Assembly: GCF_014646355.1 (NCBI RefSeq)
Contig: NZ_BMNH01000008.1
Coordinates: 111,280-175,279 of the forward strand
Origin: Nonomuraea cavernae
Lineage (GTDB): Bacteria; Actinomycetota; Actinomycetes; Streptosporangiales; Streptosporangiaceae
Direction of reading: 5' to 3'
Length of the DNA: 64,000 bases
Shown in pieces: positions 8,532-16,719 of this stretch. Positions within the stretch are counted from its first letter, which is position 1. Every line of letters starts with the position of its first letter. The notes under the pieces were generated by a model. That model was not told the origin of the DNA. It searched no databases and was given only the letters and a program-made list of their open reading frames with translations. A program made the position numbers and the translations under genes.

Positions 8532-9465
8532 GCAGCTAGCCGAGGTGAGCGACCTGTTCGTGGTCGGCGCCATTCTGCTCTACCTCTTTTCCATGATCGC
8601 GTTCGCGGCGGAGCTGGCCTTCGGGCGGGTCCGGGCCGACGCGCCCGCCGTGCCCGCGCGGCGGCCCGTCGCCGTGGGGGCGGGCGCCGACGCGGCGCCC
8701 GACGAGCCGGTCGAGGCGCCGCCCGGAGACGTCGAGCCGCCGGCCTGGGCCGCCAAGGCCGGTGTCGCGGGTCTGGCGCTCGGCTGGGTGGGCTGGGCGG
8801 CCAACCTCGCCGCCATCCTCACCCGCGGCCTGGCCGTGGAGCGGTGGCCGTGGGGCAACATGTACGAGTTCGTCGTCGCGCTCTGCTTCGCCGCGGTGAC
8901 CGCCTTCCTCGTCACCCAGGTCCGCTACAACGTGCGCTTCCTGGGCTCCTTCGTGATGATCGCGGCGGCGGTGGGGCTCGGCGCCGCCGCCCGGCTGCTC
9001 TACACGTCCGCGGGGCCGGTGGTGCCCGCGCTCGACTCCTACTGGGTGGCCATCCACGTCTCGGCGGCCGTGCTGGCCAGCGGCCTGTTCGTGGTGGGCG
9101 CGGCGTCCGGGGGCCTCTACCTGGTGCGCGGCGACGGTCCGTCGCGGCTGCCGTCGCGGGCCGACCTGGAGCGGGTGGCCCACCGGGCGATCGTGGTGGC
9201 CTTCCCGCTGTGGACGTTCGCCGTCATCACGGGCGCGCTCTGGGCGGACAAGGCGTGGGGGCGCTACTGGGGCTGGGACCCCAAGGAGGTCTGGTCCTTC
9301 ATCACGTGGGTGGCCTACGCGGCCTACCTGCACGCGCGGGCCACCGGCGGCTGGCGCGGGCGGCCGGCGACGATCATCCAGCTGGTGGCGTTCGCCTGCC
9401 TGATGTTCAACCTGATCGGTGTGAACATCTTCCTCTCGGGGCTGCACAGCTACGCCGACCTGTGA
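8521..9465 (+). CDS. ccsB: c-type cytochrome biogenesis protein CcsB (ResC-type)
   Basis: A 314-aa polytopic haem-handling protein. The tryptophan-rich WWD-type signature is present as WGRYWGWDPKEVWSF near residues 255-270. Flanking histidines in WVAIHVSAAV and in LHARA/LHSY near the C-terminus are candidate haem ligands. The hydrophilic loop at residues 40-80 is actinobacterial in style. It is the last gene of the maturation operon and is followed by a clear hairpin. Confidence 0.95.
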   Translation: MPAEQLAEVSDLFVVGAILLYLFSMIAFAAELAFGRVRADAPAVPARRPVAVGAGADAAPDEPVEAPPGDVEPPAWAAKAGVAGLALGWVGWAANLAAILTRGLAVERWPWGNMYEFVVALCFAAVTAFLVTQVRYNVRFLGSFVMIAAAVGLGAAARLLYTSAGPVVPALDSYWVAIHVSAAVLASGLFVVGAASGGLYLVRGDGPSRLPSRADLERVAHRAIVVAFPLWTFAVITGALWADKAWGRYWGWDPKEVWSFITWVAYAAYLHARATGGWRGRPATIIQLVAFACLMFNLIGVNIFLSGLHSYADL

Positions 9466-9491
9466 GCTGAGGGCCGTACGAACCTGCCGTG

Positions 9492-9519
9492 AGAGGCCTC
9501 CGTGCGAACGGGGGCCTCT
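9492..9519. terminator. Bidirectional hairpin after ccsB
   Basis: AGAGGCCTCC and GGGGGCCTCT form a 10-bp stem with one G-T pair and an 8-nt loop, 26 bp after the ccsB stop. It also lies just beyond the stop of the convergent PLDc_N gene, so it can serve both transcripts. The U-tract is weak, as is common in actinomycetes. Confidence 0.75.
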
Positions 9520-9534
9520 TCGGCGTGCGTGCGC

Positions 9535-9840
9535 TCAGTCGTCGCCGCGCATGCGGCGTTCGAGCTCGCGGAGGAACTCGGGGTCGTCGTCGGGCCCCTT
9601 GGGGGGAGCGGCCGGGGGAGCGGAGCCGGCCTGCGGCGAGGACCGCCACTCGGATCGGGGGGTCTGGGGACGGCCGCGAACCAGCCAGAGCAGCCCGCCC
9701 GCAATCGGGATCAAAGCCACGATCAGCATCCAGAGTGGCTTTGGTACGTTCCTAACCTCGTCTTCCGGACTGGTGATGACGTCGAAGAGTGAGTAGAGCC
9801 AGAAGGCCAGCAGCGCCAGGCCGACAAGGACACCTGCCAT
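9535..9840 (-). CDS. PLDc_N (phospholipase D N-terminal-like) membrane protein
   Basis: A 101-aa protein with two hydrophobic helices (about residues 3-22 and 35-53) separated by the PLDc_N-type segment ITSPEDEVRNVPKPLW. A proline-rich acidic tail ending FLRELERRMRGDD follows. The architecture matches the small stand-alone PLDc_N proteins of actinobacteria. The ATG at 9840 starts directly at the first helix, so I prefer it to longer frames. Function unknown. Confidence 0.85.
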   Translation of the reverse strand: MAGVLVGLALLAFWLYSLFDVITSPEDEVRNVPKPLWMLIVALIPIAGGLLWLVRGRPQTPRSEWRSSPQAGSAPPAAPPKGPDDDPEFLRELERRMRGDD

Positions 9841-10002
9841 GCCCGAACTGTAAGCCATCCGCGACGTGATCGTGTCAGCTGCATGCACCATTTCGGGTGA
9901 CTAGGGATGATCGGCGTCGTACGGTAGAACACGATTCAGCGGAGTCCGCCTTCCCTCGGGGCAGCCCTTCCCGCCGCCCGGCGGCTCGCGTGGAGAGGTG
10001 CG

Positions 10003-10953
10003 ATGGCCTTTTCTAACGACAAGGGCCGCCATCGGCGGGGTCGTTGGTGGCGACGCGGGTCATACCTTTTCTCCCGTCGCAGGGAGGCGCCTCCGGAGGC
10101 CGATCGTTCCGTCTGGGTGAAAGACTGGCCGGCCCGCAACGGCGCCGACCACCGCTTCACCGGACAGGAGACCCAGCGCCCGCGTCCCGTCTCGCGTGAG
10201 GGCGTCCGGCCGCGCGAGCGCCGCCAGCGCTGGGAGGGCGGCGAGCGGCTGTCCGCGGCCGTGGCCGAACGCCCCCAGTACACCTGGCACGACTTCGAAC
10301 TGGACGACACACCTCCCCGGGCTCAGCCCAACCGCCCCGACGCGCCTTCGATGGGCGACGGGCTGCGCCACTGCGGCAAGCTGGAGGCGATCCTGCACCG
10401 TCAGTGGGACGCGCGCCTCGGCCCCCCTCCGGCCGAGGTCGTACGGGCCGTGGAGAGCCTCGCCAGGCTGCCCGAACGGCTCAAGGAACTCCTGGCCGGC
10501 GGGCTCGAAGGGATCTACGTCGGCCCCGGCGGCGTGCCGGACCTCGACGACATGGGCTACCTGCGCGGCGCCCCGCTGCCGTCGGGGCGGGCTTCGTGGG
10601 ACATCTGCGCGGGCGCGTACGGCGATCGCAAGATCGTGGTGGGCGACCGGCCCTCACCCACGCCGGACGTGATGATGCACGAGGTCGGCCACGCCATCGA
10701 CGACGTCGACTCGGTCTACGGCGACTGGGTCTCCGACTCGCCCGCCTTCGTGGCACTCTACGAGGAGGTCACGCCGCTGCTGGCCTCGGCCTTCCACCGC
10801 CAGGGCGGCGGGCTGGGCCGCAAGGAGTTCTTCGCCGACGCGTTCGCCGCGATCGCCTCGCGCCAGCGGCCGGCACTCGTCGACATGCTCAGGGGCGACA
10901 CGCGGATGGCCCTGAACGTCATGCTCTTCTTCAACCGGCGCTACGGAATCTAG
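10003..10953 (+). CDS. Anthrax-lethal-factor-like (ATLF) zinc metallopeptidase
   Basis: A 316-aa protein. The C-terminal half (about 160-316) has a zinc-binding HEVGH (H226, E227, H230), and the downstream EFFADAFAA supplies the third ligand, E275. The spacing and surrounding residues resemble the ATLF/M34-like domain known from lethal factor and from many uncharacterised bacterial proteins. The first 100 residues are arginine-rich and probably disordered. There is no signal peptide, so a cytoplasmic or otherwise exported role is open. An 80-aa acidic partner starts 10 bp downstream. Fold assignment is inferred from the motif pattern; the substrate is unknown. Confidence 0.75.
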   Translation: MAFSNDKGRHRRGRWWRRGSYLFSRRREAPPEADRSVWVKDWPARNGADHRFTGQETQRPRPVSREGVRPRERRQRWEGGERLSAAVAERPQYTWHDFELDDTPPRAQPNRPDAPSMGDGLRHCGKLEAILHRQWDARLGPPPAEVVRAVESLARLPERLKELLAGGLEGIYVGPGGVPDLDDMGYLRGAPLPSGRASWDICAGAYGDRKIVVGDRPSPTPDVMMHEVGHAIDDVDSVYGDWVSDSPAFVALYEEVTPLLASAFHRQGGGLGRKEFFADAFAAIASRQRPALVDMLRGDTRMALNVMLFFNRRYGI

Positions 10954-10963
10954 GTGATCAGCC

Positions 10964-11206
10964 ATGCACGTCATCCGGCTCGCTGACGGGACCCTGCGCG
11001 TGCCGCGGAGCCTGACGAGCGAAGACGGGCGGCTCATCGGCAACGCGTACGTGGAGCTCGAACCTGGTGACCCCGAATACGACCAGTGGCTGCCGGAGTC
11101 GCTGACGGAGGAGGAGCTGGCCGAGCGGCGGCGGCTGTGGCAGGCCGGCAACGACGAGCTGGAGCAGGAGTTCCTCGCGTTCAAGGCGGAGCAGGAGGAG
11201 GCCTAG
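10964..11206 (+). CDS. Small acidic hypothetical protein
   Basis: An 80-aa protein with about 25% Glu/Asp. Its C-terminal half (about 45-80) is a Glu-rich helix containing EEELAERRRLW. It has no signal, membrane segment or known motif. It begins 10 bp after the ATLF-like peptidase and is very likely co-transcribed with it, so it may be a chaperone, inhibitor or partner of that enzyme; this rests on position only. Confidence 0.7.
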   Translation: MHVIRLADGTLRVPRSLTSEDGRLIGNAYVELEPGDPEYDQWLPESLTEEELAERRRLWQAGNDELEQEFLAFKAEQEEA

Positions 11207-11409
11207 CGGCTCGGCAGAGGTTCAGCGGTCCCGGGGAGGCGCGGCGGATCGGGGTCGGCGCGGCGCGGGCCGGGCTGGAGGGCGCGTCACAGGCATGGAG
11301 AGACGCCAGCCACGATCGGCGGTTGGCGCCCTCCCATGCCGTGCACATTCCTGGACGGCATCCCGTCGCGGTGATCCTGGCTCACAGGATCACCGATGAT
11401 GACGGAACG

Positions 11410-11631
11410 TCAGACGCGCGGGGACTCACCTGTTGGCCTGTCGGCCGTAAGAACGTCCTCGCCTCGGAGAAGGGCGTGCACTTCCGACTCGCGGAACCGC
11501 CGATGCCCTCCGGGGGTACGGATACTACTGATGCGGCCTGCCGCAGCCCAGCGCGTAACTGTCTTTGGGTCTACCCGGAAGAGGGCGGCAACCTCTCCCG
11601 GGGTCAGCAGACGCTCGCTGCTACTCTCCAC
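11410..11631 (-). CDS. bldC: BldC-like MerR-type DNA-binding protein
   Basis: A 73-aa protein made almost wholly of a MerR-like winged HTH. The core LLTPGEVAALFRVDPKTVTR, then SSIRTPGGHRRF, matches BldC, the small developmental regulator of Streptomyces that binds direct repeats cooperatively. I chose the GTG at 11631, preceded by GGGGAGAGATT, over longer upstream starts because it gives the usual BldC length. The roughly 250 bp upstream to the DUF4229 gene holds its promoter. In Streptomyces BldC delays the entry into differentiation; here the role is inferred. Confidence 0.88.
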   Translation of the reverse strand: MESSSERLLTPGEVAALFRVDPKTVTRWAAAGRISSIRTPGGHRRFRESEVHALLRGEDVLTADRPTGESPRV

Positions 11632-11886
11632 CAATCTCTCCCCCTCGCATCCCGCTTCCTGCCAGCGGGCGGACAGGTAACTAGTGTGTCGAGCGAAGCC
11701 TGATTTATCCGTGGTTTCGACAAAGATCACGGGTTGTTATCAGCTGACTGCCCGATTGTTATATGATAGAGCCTCTTTGGGGCTCTCGTGGGTGTTTCTT
11801 TACGAAACTCCCTAACTGGGCACAGTAGCAGCGCGCGCGCCAGATGCGAAGACCGAGCGCACTGCTCGGGCGAGTAACCTCGACGT
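11632..11886. other. Intergenic region between bldC and DUF4229 gene
   Basis: This is the divergent promoter region of bldC and the DUF4229 gene. It is noticeably AT-richer than its surroundings around 11735-11815. A 6-bp hairpin, AGAGCC/GGCTCT at 11768-11786, is present. No convincing ORF was found. Confidence 0.4.
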
Positions 11887-12105
11887 GTGCGTCCAGTTCT
11901 CGTTTACACCGCGTCGCGGATCGCCCTGTTCCTGGTGACCGCGGCTGTCCTCTACCTGGTCGGTCTGCAAAACCCGCTGGTGCTGATCGCAGTGTCTTTC
12001 TTGGTCAGCGGCATCGCCAGCTACGTGCTGCTGTCGAAGCAGCGTGACGCCATGAGCGCGCGAATCAGCGGCAAGATCGACCAGCCGAAGCCACAGGGCG
12101 ACTAG
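11887..12105 (+). CDS. DUF4229 membrane protein
   Basis: A 72-aa protein with two hydrophobic helices (about 5-25 and 29-48) followed by the family signature SYVLLSKQRDAMS. DUF4229 proteins are common near menaquinone genes in actinobacteria, in keeping with menG 1.3 kb away. Start GTG at 11887. It ends in a 4-bp convergent overlap with the secreted propeller gene. Function unknown. Confidence 0.88.
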   Translation: MRPVLVYTASRIALFLVTAAVLYLVGLQNPLVLIAVSFLVSGIASYVLLSKQRDAMSARISGKIDQPKPQGD

Positions 12106-13337
12106 GGCAGGGGGAACATGCCAATCCGGGCATGGTACTCCCCGCCGAGTCTCGTCGTGTCACTACCAACCAGTAGGCCACCGGGGTGGGCAAGAAATGC
12201 CTTCACCCCGATCCCACGTGATCGCCCGGGATTCCAGCTGAGCGCCTTTCCGGTACGCGGATGAATGGCGCCAATGCCTTCACGGGGCACCGCTCCCGGC
12301 CCGGCGGAGTCACGGCCGCCGGGGTTGTCCAGCCACCGCAGATGACCCCCGACGTAGACCGCGGCCCCCGTCACCGACACCGAATAGAGCGAGTCGCCGC
12401 CGGTGTGGTTGATCCACGTCGGCCGGACGCTCTCGCTCCTGGTGAGCGTCTCGAACCTGGCCGCCGTGTCGCACATCCGCTTGCTGCCCAGGGGGCCGCC
12501 CGTGGTCACCACGACGAAATACGACCCGTCCGGCGAGACGTCCAGCCCGCGCACGTAGGAGGGGAACTCAGGCTTGCACGCCGTGGCGTAGGTGGTGGTC
12601 CGCCAGGGGGCGACCGTGGGTGTGGGCCGGCTGATGTCGATGACCCCGAGCTGATGCCTCGGCTTGTCGTCGAGCGTGGTGAAGCTGCCGTCGACCACCA
12701 GCCGGTCGGCCGTGACGGCGAGGGCGTGAACCCTGGTCCTGGGGGTCAGCGGTGAGCCCGGCTTGATGGCGAACATCGGATCGGCCGCGCCCGTCGTGGC
12801 GTCGAGCCTGGCCAGCGCCGTCCGCGGCCGGGTGAACTCACCGCCCGCGTACAGCTGCGAACCTCGCCTGGCCAGCGTCGTCACCATGCCGCCCGCGATG
12901 CCGGGCTCGAAGGCGGCCACGAGCGAGCCGTCGAGCAGGCGGAGCCGGGCGAGCGCCTTCGCGGGCCAGCCGTTGACCTCGGGGAAGTCGCCGCCCACGT
13001 AGACGGTGCCGTCGTCGCCGGCCGCCAGGCCGTACACGGTCCCGTCGACCTGCGGCGCGAAGTCCGGCAGGATGCGGCCGGTGGCCAGGTCGTAGGCGAA
13101 CAGATTGTCGCGCGTGACCGAGAACGACCGCGAGGAGTCGGCCACCTCGGTGAACGAACCGCCCACGACGACGGTGGTGCCGCCGACCAGGGCGATGCTG
13201 TTGACGATGCCGTCGAGCACGTGGGGCGTCGTGTCGACCGGGTCGGCCGACACGACCCGCGAGTGCGCGACGGGAGCGAGGGCGATGAACGCCGCAAGGG
13301 CGGCACGGGCAAGCATTCGCCAAGTTCTAGCAGACAC
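12102..13337 (-). CDS. Secreted beta-propeller (delta-60-repeat-like) protein
   Basis: A 411-aa protein with a Sec-type signal peptide (about residues 1-31, cleavage near VVSADP). It is followed by repeated blades with motifs such as VYVGGDF, LYAGGEF, VVDGSFTTLDD and VYVGGHL, as in delta-60/DUF5122 propellers. Fields like GGTTVVVGGSFTEV recur at roughly 40-70 residue intervals. It is divergent from menG. The start may be the GTG at 13337 or the ATG at 13316; neither has a clear Shine-Dalgarno site. The role outside the cell is unknown. Confidence 0.85.
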   Translation of the reverse strand: MSARTWRMLARAALAAFIALAPVAHSRVVSADPVDTTPHVLDGIVNSIALVGGTTVVVGGSFTEVADSSRSFSVTRDNLFAYDLATGRILPDFAPQVDGTVYGLAAGDDGTVYVGGDFPEVNGWPAKALARLRLLDGSLVAAFEPGIAGGMVTTLARRGSQLYAGGEFTRPRTALARLDATTGAADPMFAIKPGSPLTPRTRVHALAVTADRLVVDGSFTTLDDKPRHQLGVIDISRPTPTVAPWRTTTYATACKPEFPSYVRGLDVSPDGSYFVVVTTGGPLGSKRMCDTAARFETLTRSESVRPTWINHTGGDSLYSVSVTGAAVYVGGHLRWLDNPGGRDSAGPGAVPREGIGAIHPRTGKALSWNPGRSRGIGVKAFLAHPGGLLVGSDTTRLGGEYHARIGMFPLP

Positions 13338-13339
13338 AG

Positions 13340-13395
13340 AGTAGTGGTGTGACTACTTTCGGTTGATTGTCGGGATAGCCCGTAGGCTTGGGCCC
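13340..13395. promoter_or_regulatory. menG promoter region with inverted repeat
   Basis: AGTAGT and ACTACT (13340-13357) form perfect arms around a 6-nt spacer between the divergent propeller and menG starts. TAGGCT (13383-13388) sits 7 nt before the menG ATG, the placement expected of a -10 box for a leaderless actinobacterial mRNA. No Shine-Dalgarno is visible. The reading as operator plus leaderless promoter is inference. Confidence 0.45.
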
Positions 13396-14112
13396 ATGAC
13401 GCGCGCTCAATTGGACAAGCAGCCCGACCAGGTCGCCGCGATGTTCGATCGCACGGCCCGGCGCTACGACCTGGTCAATGACGTGATCTCCCTGGGGCAG
13501 GTCCGGTTCTGGCGCAAGGCGGTGGCCGCCGCCGTCGACGCGGGGCCCGGTGAGGTCGTCCTCGACCTCGGAGCCGGCACCGGCACGTCCACCGACGCGT
13601 TCACCGCCCTGGGCGCGCGCGCGATCGCCTCCGACTTCTCGCTCGGCATGCTCTGCACCGGCGTACGACGCCACGGCGGCAACGCGCTGAGCGGGCAGGG
13701 CGTGCCCTTCATCGCCGGTGACGCGATGCGGCTGCCGTTCGCCGACGACAGCTTCGACGCGGTGACGATCTCGGTGGCGCTGCGCAACGTGCACGACACC
13801 TCGCAGGCGCTGCGCGAGATGCTCCGCGTGACCAGGCCCGGCGGGCGGCTGGTCATCCTGGAGTTCTCGCACGTGACGGTCCCCATGTTCGACCGCGTCT
13901 ACCGCGAATACCTGATGCGGCTGCTGCCCAAGGTGGCCCAGGTGTTCGGGTCCAACGACGACTCCTACGAGTACCTCGCCGAGTCGATCAGGGACTGGCC
14001 CGACCAGCCGACCCTCGCGCGCACGATCCAGGACGCCGGCTGGCGGCGGGTGGCCTGGCGCAACCTCTCCATGGGCATCGTCGCCGTGCACAGGGGCTTC
14101 AAGTCCGCCTGA
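13396..14112 (+). CDS. menG: Demethylmenaquinone methyltransferase
   Basis: A 238-aa SAM-dependent methyltransferase of the UbiE/MenG family. The N-terminal [14 protein letters not shown] motif (residues 16-29), SAM motif [15 protein letters not shown] and the [20 protein letters not shown] region are diagnostic. It methylates demethylmenaquinone to menaquinone, the electron acceptor of the complex I encoded downstream. The ATG at 13396 is preferred to a GTG at 13363. A strong hairpin terminator ends the unit. Confidence 0.96.
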   Translation: MTRAQLDKQPDQVAAMFDRTARRYDLVNDVISLGQVRFWRKAVAAAVDAGPGEVVLDLGAGTGTSTDAFTALGARAIASDFSLGMLCTGVRRHGGNALSGQGVPFIAGDAMRLPFADDSFDAVTISVALRNVHDTSQALREMLRVTRPGGRLVILEFSHVTVPMFDRVYREYLMRLLPKVAQVFGSNDDSYEYLAESIRDWPDQPTLARTIQDAGWRRVAWRNLSMGIVAVHRGFKSA

Positions 14113-14191
14113 GCCCCATGGTGAGCGGGTGCGAGCGCCCGTCAGGGCCGAGCACGTGCCAGGTCCGAGCTCGGCGTGTCGAGCTGTATAC

Positions 14192-14225
14192 GGCCCTCCG
14201 TCCTTGACGGGGGGCCTACTTTTGT
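14192..14225 (+). terminator. Intrinsic terminator after menG
   Basis: GGCCCTCCGTC and GACGGGGGGCC form an 11-bp stem with one wobble and a 3-nt loop, followed by the T-rich run TACTTTTGTT. It lies 80 bp after the menG stop and insulates menG from the reductase-nuo transcript. Confidence 0.85.
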
Positions 14226-14287
14226 TACCGGACCTGTCCCTGACTGCCACTTTGTGCTCGAAAAGGGTTAGACTGCGGGCCGACCAG

Positions 14288-14307
14288 TTTGTGAAGAGGT
14301 TCACAAA
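14288..14307. promoter_or_regulatory. Rex-type redox operator before the reductase-nuo genes
   Basis: TTTGTGAAGAGGTTCACAAA is a perfect 20-bp palindrome. It matches the actinomycete Rex operator consensus TTGTGAANNNNTTCACAA at every defined position. A candidate -10 box TAGACT lies just upstream (14269-14274), so a bound repressor would sit over or just after the transcription start. Rex is known to repress respiratory genes, including nuo and cyd in Streptomyces, at low NADH/NAD+ and to release when NADH rises. The next genes are the menaquinone reductase and nuoA-N. Confidence 0.88.
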
Positions 14308-14362
14308 GGAACGAAGGCGCGACACCCCAAGACCTTCGACCCGCGTAGGACAGGACAGTCCA

Positions 14363-14455
14363 GTGACCGTGCCAACAGCCGAACTCCAAGCGCAGGAGCT
14401 CGACGTGAGAGAGCGACCCAGGAGCCGACGCATGGCGAAGCGGGCGCGACCATGA
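14363..14455 (+). CDS. Possible 30-aa leader ORF overlapping the reductase start
   Basis: A GTG-started 30-codon frame ends at the TGA (14453-14455) that overlaps the reductase ATG as ATGA. The peptide begins VTVPTAELQAQEL and is Arg-rich at its end (RRMAKRARP). It lies in the 5' leader downstream of the Rex site. It may couple translation into the reductase gene. Length, composition and lack of a clear ribosome-binding site keep confidence low. Confidence 0.35.
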   Translation: MTVPTAELQAQELDVRERPRSRRMAKRARP

Positions 14456-15693
14456 GCACACCTGACGCCGACGTCATCGTCGTCGGCGCCGGTCCCGCCG
14501 GCTCGGCGACCGCCTTCTATCTCGCTCGGGCCGGTCTCGACGTGCTGCTCCTGGAGAAGACCAGGTTCCCCCGGGAGAAGGTCTGCGGAGACGGGCTCAC
14601 CCCCCGGGCGGTCAAGCAGCTGATGAACATGGGCGTCGACATCGACGCTCCCGGCTGGATCAGGAACAAGGGGCTCCGGGTCGTCGGCGGCGGGCTGCGG
14701 TTCGAGCTCGACTGGCCGCGGCTGGACCGGTTCCCCGACTTCGGGCTCGTGCGCACCCGTAAGGACTTCGACGAGATCGTCGCGGTCAACGCCGTCAAGA
14801 AGGGCGGCGTACGGCTGATGGAGGGCGTCAACGTCACCGCGCCGGTCCTCGACGACCGCAGCGGTCACGTGGTGGGCGTGACCACCAAGGACGGGACGAC
14901 CTACCGCGGCCGGTTGGTGGTGGCCGCCGACGGCAACAGCACGCGCCTGGCCCTCGGAATGGGGCTGCACAAGCGTGCGGACCGCCCGATGGGCGTGGCC
15001 GTACGAACTTACTTCGAGAGCCCGCGCCACGACGACGACTACCTCGAGACGTGGCTGGAGCTGTGGGACGACGACACGCTGCTGCCCGGCTACGGCTGGG
15101 TGTTCGGCGTCGGCGACGGCACCGCCAACGTGGGGCTCGGGCTGCTCAACACCAGCGCCCACTTCGGCAACATCGACTACCGCGACCTGCTGAAGCGCTG
15201 GTGCAAGGCGATGCCGGCCGAGTGGGGCTTCACCGAGGAGAACATGCGGGGTCCGATCCGCGGCGCCGCGCTCCCGATGGCCTTCAACCGCCAGCCGCAC
15301 TACACCCGCGGCCTCGTGCTCGTGGGCGACTCGGGCGGGGCGATCAACCCGTTCAACGGCGAGGGCATCGCCTACGCCATGGAGACGGGCGAGATCGCCG
15401 CCGAAGTGATCGCGAAGGCGCTCCGTGCGGGCACCCCCGCGGCTCAGGAACGCATCCTGCGGACGTACCCTCAGGTGCTGAAGGATGTTTACGGCGGATA
15501 TTTCACTCTGGGCAGATGGTTTGTCGAGGCGATCGGAAAGCCCGGTGTGATGAGTTTCGGCACCAGGCACGGGTTGCCCCACCCGAGGCTGATGCGCTTC
15601 GCTCTCAAACTCCTTGGTAATCTCACCGACCGGCGGGGCGATGCGTCGGACAGGATCATCAACGCACTCTCGAAGGTCGCGCCACCAGCATGA
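14452..15693 (+). CDS. Geranylgeranyl/menaquinone reductase (MenJ-like flavoprotein)
   Basis: A 413-aa FAD-dependent oxidoreductase. The Rossmann motif VVGAGPAGSATAFYLARAG is at residues 9-27, REKVCGDGLTPRAVK follows, and LVGDSGGAINPFNGEGIAYA binds FAD near residue 290. This matches the geranylgeranyl reductase family. The mycobacterial member MenJ saturates one isoprene unit of menaquinone. It sits 76 bp before nuoA with no terminator between, so it is probably the first sizeable gene of the nuo transcript and under the Rex-type site. Confidence 0.9.
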   Translation: MSTPDADVIVVGAGPAGSATAFYLARAGLDVLLLEKTRFPREKVCGDGLTPRAVKQLMNMGVDIDAPGWIRNKGLRVVGGGLRFELDWPRLDRFPDFGLVRTRKDFDEIVAVNAVKKGGVRLMEGVNVTAPVLDDRSGHVVGVTTKDGTTYRGRLVVAADGNSTRLALGMGLHKRADRPMGVAVRTYFESPRHDDDYLETWLELWDDDTLLPGYGWVFGVGDGTANVGLGLLNTSAHFGNIDYRDLLKRWCKAMPAEWGFTEENMRGPIRGAALPMAFNRQPHYTRGLVLVGDSGGAINPFNGEGIAYAMETGEIAAEVIAKALRAGTPAAQERILRTYPQVLKDVYGGYFTLGRWFVEAIGKPGVMSFGTRHGLPHPRLMRFALKLLGNLTDRRGDASDRIINALSKVAPPA

Positions 15694-15769
15694 ATCTCAG
15701 ACTTGCCAGGCAAACGCATAGATCAGGCCGCTCGCCCGCGCGCGCGGCGACTCCGGAGGAGGCGTAGCG

Positions 15770-16165
15770 ATGGACCTTTACGTGCCCATCCTGGTGCTCG
15801 CCGTTCTCGCGGGGGGCTTCGCGATCTTCTCGGTCGCCATCGCCCCCTTCACCGGTCCCAAGCGCTGGAACCGCGCCAAGCTTGACGCATACGAATGCGG
15901 CATCGAGCCGACGCCCCAGCCGGTCGGTGGCGGACGGTTCCCGCTCAAATACATGGTCACCGCGATGCTGTTCATCGTGTTCGACATCGAGATCATCTTC
16001 CTCTACCCCTGGGCCGTCTCCTTCGCGCCGCTGACGAACGACGCCGGCAGCGTGCTCTCGTCGGGCCTCGGGGTGTTCGCGCTGGTGGAGATGCTGCTGT
16101 TCATCCTCACCGTGCTCGTCGCGTACGCGTACGTGTGGCGTCGCAAGGGTCTGGACTGGGACTGA
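15770..16165 (+). CDS. nuoA: NADH-quinone oxidoreductase subunit A
   Basis: A 131-aa small membrane subunit of complex I with three helices. The conserved loop YECGIEP (residues 41-47) contains the cysteine typical of NuoA, followed by [19 protein letters not shown]. It contributes to the quinone-site/membrane junction. First of fourteen nuo genes in canonical order. nuoB starts 2 bp after its stop. Confidence 0.97.
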   Translation: MDLYVPILVLAVLAGGFAIFSVAIAPFTGPKRWNRAKLDAYECGIEPTPQPVGGGRFPLKYMVTAMLFIVFDIEIIFLYPWAVSFAPLTNDAGSVLSSGLGVFALVEMLLFILTVLVAYAYVWRRKGLDWD

Positions 16166-16167
16166 AA

Positions 16168-16719
16168 ATGGGACTTGAAGAGAAACTCCCCAGCGGGTTC
16201 ATCCTCAGCACGGTCGAGCAGGCCGCGGGCTGGGCGCGCAAGAACTCCGTGTGGCCGGCCACGTTCGGTCTCGCCTGCTGCGCCATCGAGCTGATGGCCA
16301 CCGGCGGCCCCCACTACGACCTCGCGCGCTTCGGCATGGAGCGCGCTTCGGCGTCTCCACGGCAGGCCGACCTGATGATCGTGGCGGGCCGCGTGTCGCA
16401 GAAGATGGCGCCCGTGCTGCGGCAGATCTACGACCAGATGGCCGAGCCCAAGTGGGTCATCGCGATGGGCGTGTGCGCCTCCAGCGGCGGCATGTTCAAC
16501 AACTACGCGATCGTCCAGGGCGTCGACCACGTCGTGCCCGTCGACATCTACCTGCCCGGCTGCCCGCCGCGGCCCGAGATGCTGATCGACGCGATCGTGA
16601 AGCTGCACGACAAGATCCAGAACATGAAGTTCGGCGCGCACCGGGCCAAGCAGATCGACGAGCTCGAGCTGCGGGCGCTGCGCACGCTGCCGCTGATCGA
16701 CCAGGGGGCCGCGAAGTGA
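16168..16719 (+). CDS. nuoB: NADH-quinone oxidoreductase subunit B
   Basis: A 183-aa peripheral subunit that holds the terminal 4Fe-4S cluster N2. The four ligands are visible as the adjacent pair C37-C38, C103 in GVCASSGG and C132 in PGCPPRPE. The ATG at 16168 follows nuoA closely. The stop overlaps the nuoC start as GTGA. Confidence 0.97.
   Translation: MGLEEKLPSGFILSTVEQAAGWARKNSVWPATFGLACCAIELMATGGPHYDLARFGMERASASPRQADLMIVAGRVSQKMAPVLRQIYDQMAEPKWVIAMGVCASSGGMFNNYAIVQGVDHVVPVDIYLPGCPPRPEMLIDAIVKLHDKIQNMKFGAHRAKQIDELELRALRTLPLIDQGAAK

Noticed and set aside
14129..14455. A 108-codon frame between menG and the reductase
   Set aside because: It crosses the menG terminator and the Rex-type site, so the long form cannot be one protein. 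Only its last 30 codons, with a separate GTG, are kept as a possible leader ORF.
13327..15582. A 751-codon open frame on the minus strand
   Set aside because: It lies antisense to menG and the reductase, is rich in His/Arg/Gly as expected of shadow frames in GC-rich DNA, and crosses an intergenic terminator and the Rex-type site.
15694..15769. Independent terminator or promoter between the reductase gene and nuoA
   Set aside because: The 76-bp gap has no stable hairpin followed by T residues and no convincing -10/-35 pair, so I treat the genes as one transcript.
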